8,295 nucleotides of DNA from Comamonadaceae bacterium (lineage in GTDB: Bacteria > Pseudomonadota > Gammaproteobacteria > Burkholderiales > Burkholderiaceae_C): NCBI GenBank assembly GCA_947458305.1, contig CANGZO010000097.1, forward strand, positions 1 to 8,295. Reading direction: 5' to 3'. Every line of letters starts with the position of its first letter. Positions within the stretch are counted from its first letter, which is position 1. Of this stretch, positions 1 through 6,230 are shown in pieces. The translations under genes and the position numbers were made by a program. The notes under the pieces were generated by a model. That model did no database searches. It saw nothing but the letters and a program-made list of their open reading frames with translations, and was not told the origin of the DNA.

Positions 1-425
1 AAAAGCAGTTTTTAGCGCAGCGCCTGGCCCCGCTGGAAGCGGGCAAAACCATGGGCGACATCGCCGACAAGCTGATCCCCACCATGGCCGCGCCCGGTGG
101 CGATGCCGCCCACACGATCCCGGCCCATCTGAAGTCGGCGCACCAAAGCATGTCGGCCGTGCCGCCAGCCACCTACCGCGCCGCCTTGCATGCGCTGGTG
201 CAGTTTGAGCAACGCGCCGCCCTGCCCACCCTCACCGTGCCCGTGCTGTGCCTGGCGGCAGAGCACGATCGCACCGCGCCGCCCACCGTGATGGAAAAGA
301 TGGCGCAAAAGATCCCCGGTGCCCGCTATGCCTGCCTGGCCGGGGCCGGGCATTTGCTGCATTGCGAACAGCCAGAGGCGTTCAACGCCGAACTCGAAAA
401 ATTCCTGAAGGACGTGAAACCATGA
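1..425 (+). CDS. Alpha/beta-fold hydrolase, C-terminal part (5' end outside window)
   Basis: This is the C-terminal ~140 residues of an alpha/beta hydrolase; the reading frame is open from base 3 and ends at TGA 423-425. Two parts of the catalytic triad are visible. The acid is the Asp of AAEHDRTAP (codon 267-269), which follows a typical late beta strand (VPVLCLAAEHD). The histidine is in GAGHLLHCEQP (codon 351-353). The Ser nucleophile elbow and oxyanion region lie upstream of the window. The layout resembles enol-lactonase or esterase-like hydrolases of carboxylate catabolism (PcaD/MhpC-type superfamily), but the fragment does not fix the substrate. Its stop overlaps the start of the next gene (ATGA, 422-425), so it belongs to the same operon as the acyl-CoA dehydrogenase and ligase and probably does a hydrolytic step in the same pathway. 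The fold is well supported; the specific role is inference. Confidence 0.88.
   Translation, partial: KQFLAQRLAPLEAGKTMGDIADKLIPTMAAPGGDAAHTIPAHLKSAHQSMSAVPPATYRAALHALVQFEQRAALPTLTVPVLCLAAEHDRTAPPTVMEKMAQKIPGARYACLAGAGHLLHCEQPEAFNAELEKFLKDVKP
407..412 (+). promoter_or_regulatory. Ribosome binding site of the acyl-CoA dehydrogenase-like gene
   Basis: GAAGGA lies 9 nt before the ATG at 422. It decides the start: the same frame is open much further upstream, to an ATG at 248, but that part is a shadow of the hydrolase gene and does not resemble the start of an acyl-CoA dehydrogenase. Confidence 0.6.
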
Positions 426-1690
426 CCGACGTGCAAGCTTCCGCACAAAGAGCCGTCATGCCGATTTGTGGCGACGATTACCCCCTGACCGAGAAGCAGC
501 AAAAGCTGATGGCGCTGGCCCGGCAACTCGGCTGCGAAAAGTTCGCTCCCCGCGCTGCGCAACTCGACCGCGACGCGCAGTTCCCGTTTGCCAATTACGA
601 CGACATGCGCGACTCGGGCCTGCTGGCGTTGTGCGTGCCCGAAGCGCATGGCGGCCAGGGTGCCGATTACGCCACCTATGCCATGGTCTCGGCCGAGATC
701 GGTCGCTACTGCGGCGCCACCGCGCTCACCTTCAACATGCACGTTTGCACCATGCTCTGGAGCGGCTTGCTGTCCGAAGACCTGGAGATGACGCCCGAGC
801 AACGCGCCACACACCGCCAGCACCAGGCCACGCACTTTGCCCGCGTGGTGAAAGACGGCGCGATTTACGCACAACCTTTTTCAGAAGGTGGCGCTGCGGC
901 CTCAGGTGCTCAGCCCTTTGGCACCCTCGCCGTCAAGGTCGATGGCGGCTGGAAGATCAATGGCAAAAAAATCTTCGCTTCCCTGTCCGACGCGGCCGAT
1001 TACTTTGGCGTGCTCTGCACCGAGAAAAAAGAAGGCGCTGACCTCTCGCGCCGCGACACGCTGTACCTGGCCATACCCCGCACCGCGCCGGGCCTGACGA
1101 TCGAAGGCGACTGGGACCCGCTGGGCATGCGCGCCACCGTGTCGCGCAATTTGATTTTCAAAGACGTGTTCGTGCCCGACGACGCGGCGCTCATGCCGCA
1201 AGGCCTGTACTTCCAGGCCGCCAGCCGCTGGCCGCACATGTTCATGACGCTCTCGCCCACCTACATGGGCATCGCGCAAGCGGCGTATGACTTCACCGTG
1301 GCCTATTTGCGTGGCGAGATTGCGGGCACTGGCCCCGTCAAGCGCCGCCAGTTTGCGACCAAGCAAATCGCGGTGGCCGAGATGTTCATCAAGCTCGAAC
1401 AAACCCGCAACCTGTTTTTGCGCGCCATTGAAGACGCCAAGGTGGACCCGAGCAAGTCCACCCGCTTGCGGGCCTATGCCGCGCAGTACACCATCATGGA
1501 AAACGCGCAAGACATCGCCCGTTTGGCCATCCGCACCTGCGGCGGTCAGTCCATGCTCAAAAGCCTACCGCTCGAGCGCCTGTACCGCGATGCGCGTTGC
1601 GGCTCGCTCATGTTGCCCTGGACAGCAGAGTTGTGCATGGACCGCATTGGCCGCGAAGCGCTGTACGAACCCGGCGAAAAAGACGAGTGA
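422..1690 (+). CDS. Acyl-CoA dehydrogenase-family flavoprotein lacking the usual catalytic Glu
   Basis: A 422-residue protein with the three-part acyl-CoA dehydrogenase fold: N-terminal helical domain (about 25-145), beta domain with a FAD/substrate motif (AQPFSEGG, 150-157, then GWKINGKK near 176-183), and C-terminal helical domain (about 258-405) ending in the family signature ERLYRDAR (385-392). Family members normally oxidise an acyl-CoA at C2-C3, using FAD and a Glu base, and pass electrons to ETF. Here the position of that Glu, six residues after the RDAR motif, is Leu398, within MLPWTAE (397-403). At the alternative position used by isovaleryl-CoA dehydrogenase, by-eye alignment gives Met. 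The protein may therefore use another base, or be an acyl-CoA dehydrogenase-like oxygenase or other flavoenzyme. Its start overlaps the hydrolase stop (ATGA) and its stop overlaps the ligase start (TGATG). The family is certain; the reaction is open. Confidence 0.9.
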   Translation: MTDVQASAQRAVMPICGDDYPLTEKQQKLMALARQLGCEKFAPRAAQLDRDAQFPFANYDDMRDSGLLALCVPEAHGGQGADYATYAMVSAEIGRYCGATALTFNMHVCTMLWSGLLSEDLEMTPEQRATHRQHQATHFARVVKDGAIYAQPFSEGGAAASGAQPFGTLAVKVDGGWKINGKKIFASLSDAADYFGVLCTEKKEGADLSRRDTLYLAIPRTAPGLTIEGDWDPLGMRATVSRNLIFKDVFVPDDAALMPQGLYFQAASRWPHMFMTLSPTYMGIAQAAYDFTVAYLRGEIAGTGPVKRRQFATKQIAVAEMFIKLEQTRNLFLRAIEDAKVDPSKSTRLRAYAAQYTIMENAQDIARLAIRTCGGQSMLKSLPLERLYRDARCGSLMLPWTAELCMDRIGREALYEPGEKDE

Positions 1691-3228
1691 TGTGGGGCAA
1701 CGAAACCAGTTTGATCGCGGCGCGCTTTGCCCAGCTCGCCCACGAGCAGGGCGCGCAGCCGGCCATGACCTTCAGGGGTGACGAACGCAAGTCCGATCAC
1801 ACCTTGGAATACGATTTCGCCAAATTCTGGCGGCGTGTGGAGCGCGTCACGGCGCACCTGCAGTCCACCTGGGGCGTGCAGCAGGGTGACCGCGTGGCCT
1901 GGTTGGGTTTTAACCACGAGCTGCAGCTGGTCGCGTTGGTGGCTTGCGCTCGGCTGGGCGCGGTGTTTTTGCCGCTCAACTTTCGCTTGGCGGTGCCCGA
2001 GTTGCAGCAGGTCGTTCAAGACGCGCAGCCGCGACTGCTGGTGCATGACACCTACCATGTCAATACAGCCCCAGCGCTGCAAGGCGCACACCTGCAGCAC
2101 ACCCACCACGACAGCCTGATCGCCACCGCTTCGCCACGCGGCCTGAACTTGCCGAGTGTGCACAACGACATGCCGCTGCTGCTGGTCTACACCTCGGGCA
2201 CCACGGGCATTCCTAAGGGCGCAGTGCACACGCAGGCGGCGCTTTTGGCCAATGCCCGCGCCAGTGCCTGGGCGCACGATTTCGTACCCGGCGACAAGGT
2301 GCTGTCCACGCTGCCCATGTTCCATGTGGGGGGGCTGTGCATCCAGACCTTGCCCGCGCTGCTGGCGGGCATTGAGGTGGTGCTGCATCCGCGCTTTGAC
2401 CCATCGGCTTGGTTAAACGAAATGCACATGAGCCGCCCCACGCTGTCGCTGTTGGTGCCCGCCACCATGCGCGCCGTGTTTGAACACCCGCGCTGGGCCG
2501 AGACGTCGCTGGCCTGCCTGCGCGGCATCATGACCGGCTCTTCCACCGTGCCCTTGGCTTACCTTGAAACGCTGCACGCACGCGGTGTGCCCGTGGGTCA
2601 GGTCTATGGCACTACCGAAACAGGCCCCGTGTCCATCGTGCTGCGCTTGCCCGATGCCATGGCCCGCGTGGGCGCTTCGGGCTGGCCGCACCCTGAAGCT
2701 CAAGTCAAACTCATCGACGCTCAAGGGCAGGAAGTTGGCCCTGCAGAGACGGGCGAAGTCTGCATCCGCGCCGCCAATCTGATGCGCGGTTACTGGCGTG
2801 CCGACGGCGAGCCCAACTCGGGCCTGCAGGACGGTTGGTTCCACTCCGGTGACTTGGGCCAGCGTGCCGAAGACGGCTGCATCACCATCGTGGGCCGCAG
2901 CAAAGACATGATCATCTCGGGCGGGGAAAACATCTACCCTGCCGAGATCGAAAACCAGCTCGTCACCTTGCCCGGTGTCGTCGAATGCGCGGTGGTCGGT
3001 TTACCCGATGAGCGTTGGGGCGAGGTGCCTGTGGCCGTATTGGTGCGCAGCAGCGATCAGGTGGGTCAAAGTCTGGCCAGCGAGGCCGTGCTGCAGCACC
3101 TGCAAAGCCGGATCGCCCGGTTCAAACTACCCCGGCGTGTGGTCTTCATGGTCAGCCTGCCCAAAAGCGCTTTGGGCAAGGTGCAAAAGCCTGCTTTGCA
3201 GGGGCAATTGCACAGGACAAACCCTTAA
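1690..3228 (+). CDS. AMP-forming acyl-CoA synthetase (class I adenylate-forming ligase)
   Basis: A 512-residue ANL-superfamily ligase. It activates a carboxylic acid with ATP to an acyl-adenylate and transfers it to CoA. All core motifs are present in order: P-loop YTSGTTGIPKG (from Tyr167), YGTTETG (306-312), HSGDLG with ATP-ribose Asp388, the hinge and C-terminal entry GRSKDMIISGGENIYPAEIE (402-421), and PKSALGK with the adenylation Lys497. Length and motifs match medium/long-chain or aromatic acyl-CoA ligases (FadD/CaiC-like); the acyl pocket cannot be read safely by eye. The start is taken at ATG 1690, which shares its A with the preceding stop (TGATG), so translation is probably coupled; there is no good Shine-Dalgarno of its own. 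An in-frame ATG at 1597 lies inside the dehydrogenase gene and would add 31 unrelated residues. It presumably makes the CoA thioester used by the preceding flavoenzyme; the acid is unknown. Confidence 0.93.
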   Translation: MWGNETSLIAARFAQLAHEQGAQPAMTFRGDERKSDHTLEYDFAKFWRRVERVTAHLQSTWGVQQGDRVAWLGFNHELQLVALVACARLGAVFLPLNFRLAVPELQQVVQDAQPRLLVHDTYHVNTAPALQGAHLQHTHHDSLIATASPRGLNLPSVHNDMPLLLVYTSGTTGIPKGAVHTQAALLANARASAWAHDFVPGDKVLSTLPMFHVGGLCIQTLPALLAGIEVVLHPRFDPSAWLNEMHMSRPTLSLLVPATMRAVFEHPRWAETSLACLRGIMTGSSTVPLAYLETLHARGVPVGQVYGTTETGPVSIVLRLPDAMARVGASGWPHPEAQVKLIDAQGQEVGPAETGEVCIRAANLMRGYWRADGEPNSGLQDGWFHSGDLGQRAEDGCITIVGRSKDMIISGGENIYPAEIENQLVTLPGVVECAVVGLPDERWGEVPVAVLVRSSDQVGQSLASEAVLQHLQSRIARFKLPRRVVFMVSLPKSALGKVQKPALQGQLHRTNP

Positions 3229-3261
3229 AAAAGTCCCCTTTCTTCGCCAGAGTGACAGCGT

Positions 3262-3291
3262 TTGTCATGCGGCATGGCATCATCATTTGAT
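3262..3291 (+). promoter_or_regulatory. Possible sigma-70 promoter of the Bug receptor/hydrolase pair
   Basis: In the 83-nt gap after the ligase, TTGTCA (3262-3267, five of six consensus bases) is followed after 18 nt by TTTGAT (3286-3291, four of six). The predicted start near 3298 would leave a short leader ending in GGAGG. The -10 is weak, so this is a candidate only. Readthrough from the upstream genes is equally possible because no terminator is seen in the gap. Confidence 0.3.
3263..3279 (+). promoter_or_regulatory. 17-bp imperfect palindrome, possible operator
   Basis: TGTCATGCGGCATGGCA is an inverted repeat with 8-nt arms around one central G; seven of eight pairs match and the inner CATGC/GCATG is perfect. 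It overlaps the candidate -35 box, where a repressor or activator dimer could act. No regulator gene lies in the window and the family cannot be named from this site. Chance occurrence is possible. Confidence 0.25.
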
Positions 3292-3301
3292 CCATTCATT
3301 C

Positions 3302-3306
3302 GGAGG
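3302..3306 (+). promoter_or_regulatory. Ribosome binding site of the Bug receptor gene
   Basis: GGAGG lies 5 nt before the ATG at 3312. It is the strongest Shine-Dalgarno in the window and fits high production of a periplasmic receptor. It favours Met1 over the in-frame Met4 (ATG 3321). Confidence 0.75.
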
Positions 3307-3311
3307 TTTCC

Positions 3312-4322
3312 ATGGCTCAAATGTCCCGTCATTTTTCACGTCGCCCTGTTTTGGGCATGGCTGCAGCCCTCTTGTTATCGACCACCTCGCTGGCTTGGGC
3401 TCAGGGCGCTTGGCCCAACAAGCCGGTCAAAATCGTGGTGCCCTTTGCCCCAGGTGGCACCACCGACATCCTGGCCCGAGCCATCGCTCCTGACCTGAGC
3501 AAAGCTTTTGGCCAGCAATTCGTGATCGAAAACAAGGGCGGTGCAGGCGGTAACTTGGGCGCTGAACAAGTGGCCAAGTCACCCGGTGACGGCTACACGC
3601 TGCTCATGGGTACCGTGGGCACGCATGGCATCAACCGCGCCCTCTACGCCAAGCTGCCCTATGACCCCTTCAAAGACTTCGCGCCGATCACCTTGGTCGC
3701 TGGCGTGCCCAACGTCATGGTGGTCAATGCCGAAAAAGCCAACGCCAACAAGATCAACACCGTCAACGACTTCATCAAGTTCGCCCGCGCCAACCCCGGC
3801 AAGCTGAACATGGCCTCCAGTGGCAACGGCACCTCCATCCATTTGGCGGGCGAGTTGTTCAAGTCGCAAACCGGCACCTTCATGGCGCACATCCCCTACC
3901 GTGGCTCTGCACCTGCATTGCTGGATTTGTCGGGCGGCACCATGGATGTGATGTTTGACAACCTGCCTTCGGCCATGCCGCTGATCAAAGGAGGCAAGCT
4001 CAAAGCCCTGGCGGTGACCAGCAGCCAGCGCTCTGCGGCCATGCCCGAGTTGCCCACCATCGAAGAAGCAGCAGGCCTCAAAGGCTTTGAAGCCAGCAGC
4101 TGGTTTGGCCTTTTGGCACCAGCCGGCACGCCGGCCGATGTGGTCAACCGCATCCAGCAGGAAGTGGCCAAGTCGCTGGCTTCGCCTGCCATGCGAGAAC
4201 GCCTGGCCACCTTGGGTGCCATCCCCAGCGGCAACACCCCGGCTCAGTTTGCGGCGCTGATCGAATCCGAGCACAAGAAGTGGGCCGAAGTGGTCAAGGT
4301 CTCGGGCGCCAAGGTCGACTGA
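3312..4322 (+). CDS. Bug/TctC-family periplasmic solute-binding receptor
   Basis: A 336-residue precursor of a tripartite-tricarboxylate-transporter-type (Bug) receptor. These periplasmic proteins bind carboxylates or related small organic solutes. The N-terminus has a positive region, a hydrophobic core (about 13-28) and a likely signal peptidase site after LAWA (27-30). SRRPVL (9-14) resembles a twin-arginine motif, so Tat export is possible. Family hallmarks follow: WPNKPVKIVVPFAPGGTTD at the start of the mature protein, then the ENKGGAGGNLGAE and SPGDGYTLLMG segments, a HIPYRGSAPAL segment in the second lobe, and a C-terminal helical end. The family ligand-carboxylate loop (PFAPGGTTD) is intact. 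No TctA/TctB membrane genes are in the window; orphan Bug receptors are common in Burkholderiales and may share a permease encoded elsewhere. The stop overlaps the next ATG (TGATG at 4320-4324). The setting suggests that it captures the acid processed by the cluster. Confidence 0.93.
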   Translation: MAQMSRHFSRRPVLGMAAALLLSTTSLAWAQGAWPNKPVKIVVPFAPGGTTDILARAIAPDLSKAFGQQFVIENKGGAGGNLGAEQVAKSPGDGYTLLMGTVGTHGINRALYAKLPYDPFKDFAPITLVAGVPNVMVVNAEKANANKINTVNDFIKFARANPGKLNMASSGNGTSIHLAGELFKSQTGTFMAHIPYRGSAPALLDLSGGTMDVMFDNLPSAMPLIKGGKLKALAVTSSQRSAAMPELPTIEEAAGLKGFEASSWFGLLAPAGTPADVVNRIQQEVAKSLASPAMRERLATLGAIPSGNTPAQFAALIESEHKKWAEVVKVSGAKVD

Positions 4323-5293
4323 TGGCCTGGTTTGATGGCTTCGAGCGCCAGACGCTCACCGTGGCGAGCTTGCCGGTGTGCTTCAGGCGCTCTGCCGATT
4401 GGGCGGCGCAAGCGCACCTTCCTGTGCTGGTGCTTCTCCACGGCTTTCCGCAAACCCATGTCATGTGGCACCGCGTCGCGCAAAATTTGCGCGGCCGTTA
4501 CCGGATCGTCATGCCCGATCTGCGCGGCTACGGCGATTCGTCTCACGCCGTGGGCGACGCGCAGCACCTGCACTACAGCAAACGCGCCATGGCGCAAGAG
4601 GTGGTGGGTTTGCTCGATGCCTTGGGTGTAGAGGATTTCTTTTTGTGTGGGCACGACCGGGGCGGGCGCGTGTCGCACCGTTTGGCGCTGGACCATGCTT
4701 CGCGGGTGCGCAAGCTGTGTGTGATCGACATCGCGCCCACATTCGACATGTACAGCGGTCTGTGGGGCAAAACACCTGAGGTCACCGGCCCTGTGGCCGA
4801 CCCGTACTTTGCCTTTGCGCAGGCTTATTACCACTGGTTCCACCTGACGCAACCCGCGCCATTGCCGGAGTTCATGATCGGTGGCAACCCCAAGGCCTAT
4901 TTGCATGCCAAGCTGGGCGGCTGGGGTAGCCAGGGGCTGGGTTTCATCGAGCCCGAAGCCTTGGCCGAATACGAACGCGCATTTTGCAATCCGGCGCTGA
5001 ACGACAAGGGCTGGTCAGCCGCCATCCACAGCGCGGCTGAGGACTACCGCGCCAGTGCAGGCATCGACTTGCAACACGACGCTGAGGGCCGCGGGCGCGG
5101 CGACAAGATTGCCTGCGACACCCTGGTGCTGTGGGGCGATCGCGGTGTGGTTAACCGCATGTTCAAGCCGGTCGAGCTCTGGCAGGCGCAATGCGCGGGC
5201 CAAGTCAGTGGTCAGCTCATGTCTTCAGGCCACTTCATTCCGGAAGAGCTGCCCGAAGCCACCAGCGATGCGCTGGCCAAATGGATGGTTTGA
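4322..5293 (+). CDS. Haloacetate (fluoroacetate) dehalogenase-type alpha/beta hydrolase
   Basis: A 323-residue alpha/beta hydrolase closest to the fluoroacetate/haloacetate dehalogenase group. That group displaces halide from a haloacid with an Asp nucleophile. Compared from memory with the Rhodopseudomonas enzyme RPA1163, every key residue has a counterpart: nucleophile Asp112 and carboxylate-binding Arg113/Arg116 in HDRGGR, Asp136 in IDIAPT, halide-pocket His171-Trp172 in YYHWF, cap Trp201, Tyr242 in EDYRA, and base His304 in SGHFIPEE. The oxyanion region is LLHGFPQ, followed by PDLRGYGDS. It is about 20 residues longer than that enzyme, with roughly 14 extra residues between IDIAPT and YYHW and about 8 before Tyr242. 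The start is ATG 4322, overlapping the receptor stop, with a weak AAGG at 4311-4314; the upstream ATG at 4280 lies inside the receptor gene. Many relatives are untested, and epoxide hydrolases share the fold and an Asp nucleophile, so activity on C-F bonds is inference. Confidence 0.88.
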   Translation: MAWFDGFERQTLTVASLPVCFRRSADWAAQAHLPVLVLLHGFPQTHVMWHRVAQNLRGRYRIVMPDLRGYGDSSHAVGDAQHLHYSKRAMAQEVVGLLDALGVEDFFLCGHDRGGRVSHRLALDHASRVRKLCVIDIAPTFDMYSGLWGKTPEVTGPVADPYFAFAQAYYHWFHLTQPAPLPEFMIGGNPKAYLHAKLGGWGSQGLGFIEPEALAEYERAFCNPALNDKGWSAAIHSAAEDYRASAGIDLQHDAEGRGRGDKIACDTLVLWGDRGVVNRMFKPVELWQAQCAGQVSGQLMSSGHFIPEELPEATSDALAKWMV

Positions 5294-5311
5294 AGTGGAT
5301 GACTGTGTAGG

Positions 5312-5328
5312 CGCGCACCCCGTGCGCG
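5312..5328. repeat. Perfect 7-bp hairpin between convergent genes, GTAGG-headed
   Basis: CGCGCAC (5312-5318), loop CCC, GTGCGCG (5322-5328), in the 58-nt gap between the convergent hydrolase and SEC-C genes. Neither strand has a T-run after it, so it is not a standard Rho-independent terminator, although a GC-rich stem here could protect both 3' ends. It is preceded by TGTAGG, the same head as the repeats at 6153-6230, so it may be a solitary REP-like unit. Confidence 0.45.
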
Positions 5329-5351
5329 ATGGGTGGTGATCTGTGGTGGCC

Positions 5352-6125
5352 TCAGGCCCCGCAACACTTTTTGTATTTTTTCCCGCTGCCGCAGCTGCAA
5401 GCATCGTTGCGACCGGGGGTGGCTTCTTTGATGACTTGGGCCACGCGGGGTCCGATGTTGCGCCAGATTTCGCGCAGGTCGTACACCGCCCACAGCGCTT
5501 CGCCGTAGGCGTTCAATCGCTCTTCGCTCACGCTGGGTGGGCCGTCTTCTGACAAGGCCGATAGCGTTGGCACAGCGGTGTCGTCTTCGGTCAGGGCCAC
5601 GATGGCTTCGAGCGACAGGTCGTACCATTTGGCCGCTTCCTTGTCCTTGGGCGTGGCCCACTCTTCGGGCCAGTTTTCTACCGCGAACATGAAGCCCAGC
5701 GCCCACACTTGCGCAAACGACGGGATCTCGCTGTCTGCGATTTCTTCGCGCTCCTCGGGCGGCAATGACGCAATCGCGCCGCGCACATCCATCACTTCGG
5801 GCGCATAGGCCTTGTCGTCGTCCAGTGCCTCCACGGGGGTGTCCAGGGCCAGTTTGATTTCGTCAAAGCGGCGTTGCCACAAGGCCATGAATTGCTGGCG
5901 CTGGGCGTCGTCGGCAAAGCTGCCGCCATCCTCCCCCTCGTCCACCCCCAGCAGCATGGGCAGCCACTCGCTGTGGGGAATGGCGCGGCGGCAGCACACC
6001 AGCGCGGCCATGAAGCCCTCGCAAAACTCCCATTGCGGTGTTTCTTCAAAACGCTCGCGCAGGTCGTCCAAGATGTTGTCCAGGGTGTCAAAGTCTTCGG
6101 CTTCCAAGCCAGCGGTCGTGGTCAT
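5352..6125 (-). CDS. UPF0149/YecA-like protein with C-terminal SEC-C zinc motif
   Basis: A 257-residue acidic protein. The N-terminal ~200 residues look like the UPF0149 (YecA/YgfB) family, all-helical, with EFCEGFMAALVCC (about 33-45) and a central segment with FAQVWALGFMFAVENW (about 138-153). The C-terminus is a textbook SEC-C motif, PGRNDACSCGSGKKYKKCCG (237-256), with Cys243, Cys245, Cys254 and Cys255 as Zn ligands. The same tail is found on SecA and on many otherwise unrelated proteins, where it can bind SecB or ribosomes; the role here is unknown. It starts at ATG 6125-6123, with AGGAA (plus-strand 6132-6136) 6 nt upstream. A TACAAT hexamer (6151-6156 on the minus strand) is a possible -10 without a clear -35. 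It is the last gene of the minus-strand group, separated from the PIN gene by the REPIN-like repeat, and converges with the hydrolase. It is longer than E. coli YecA (about 220 residues). The family is firm; the function is not. Confidence 0.9.
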   Translation of the reverse strand: MTTTAGLEAEDFDTLDNILDDLRERFEETPQWEFCEGFMAALVCCRRAIPHSEWLPMLLGVDEGEDGGSFADDAQRQQFMALWQRRFDEIKLALDTPVEALDDDKAYAPEVMDVRGAIASLPPEEREEIADSEIPSFAQVWALGFMFAVENWPEEWATPKDKEAAKWYDLSLEAIVALTEDDTAVPTLSALSEDGPPSVSEERLNAYGEALWAVYDLREIWRNIGPRVAQVIKEATPGRNDACSCGSGKKYKKCCGA

Positions 6126-6131
6126 GCAGTG

Positions 6132-6136
6132 TTCCT
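6132..6136 (-). promoter_or_regulatory. Ribosome binding site of the SEC-C gene
   Basis: On the minus strand AGGAA stands 6 nt before the ATG at 6125-6123, supporting that start. Confidence 0.55.
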
Positions 6137-6152
6137 ATGGTCAGGCGGGGAT

Positions 6153-6230
6153 TGTAGGTGGGAGGCTTGAGCCCCGACATGGGGCCTGCGCACAGCTGAG
6201 CAACGTCGGGGCTGAAGCCGCTGACCTACA
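6153..6230. repeat. REPIN-like inverted pair of GTAG-headed palindromic repeats
   Basis: Two 26-nt arms, 6153-6178 and 6205-6230, are inverted copies of each other (22 of 26 bases match) around a 26-nt spacer. Each arm read inward begins TGTAGGT, contains a small palindrome (GGCTTGAGCC left, GGCTTCAGCC right) and ends CCCCGAC. A GTAG head followed by a palindrome is the known design of REP sequences mobilised by RAYT (TnpA-REP) transposases, and two in opposite orientation form a REPIN. No RAYT gene is in the window. It fills most of the 99-nt gap between the PIN and SEC-C genes and overlaps the last codons of the PIN gene. The inverted structure is seen directly; REP identity and genome-wide copy number are inferred. 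Confidence 0.75.

Noticed and set aside
248..421. Longer start for the acyl-CoA dehydrogenase at ATG 248
   Set aside because: The extra 58 residues are an Arg-rich out-of-frame reading of the hydrolase, while ATG 422 has a ribosome binding site and the usual operon overlap.
1597..1689. Longer start for the acyl-CoA ligase at ATG 1597
   Set aside because: The added 31 residues fall inside the dehydrogenase gene; the start at 1690 gives a normal ligase N-terminus and a TGATG overlap.
1546..2388. A 280-codon minus-strand open frame across the dehydrogenase/ligase junction
   Set aside because: It is antisense to two well-supported genes, has no domain motif and spans an obvious gene junction, so it is a GC-bias shadow.
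3182..3200. Hairpin TGCAAAAGC-CT-GCTTTGCA near the ligase 3' end as a terminator
   Set aside because: It lies within the coding sequence, has a bulge and a very short loop, and is not followed by a T-run.
6153..6230. The inverted repeat as a Rho-independent terminator or a two-repeat CRISPR
   Set aside because: There is no T-run after either arm. The arms are inverted rather than direct repeats and each has its own GTAG-headed palindrome, which fits REP sequences.
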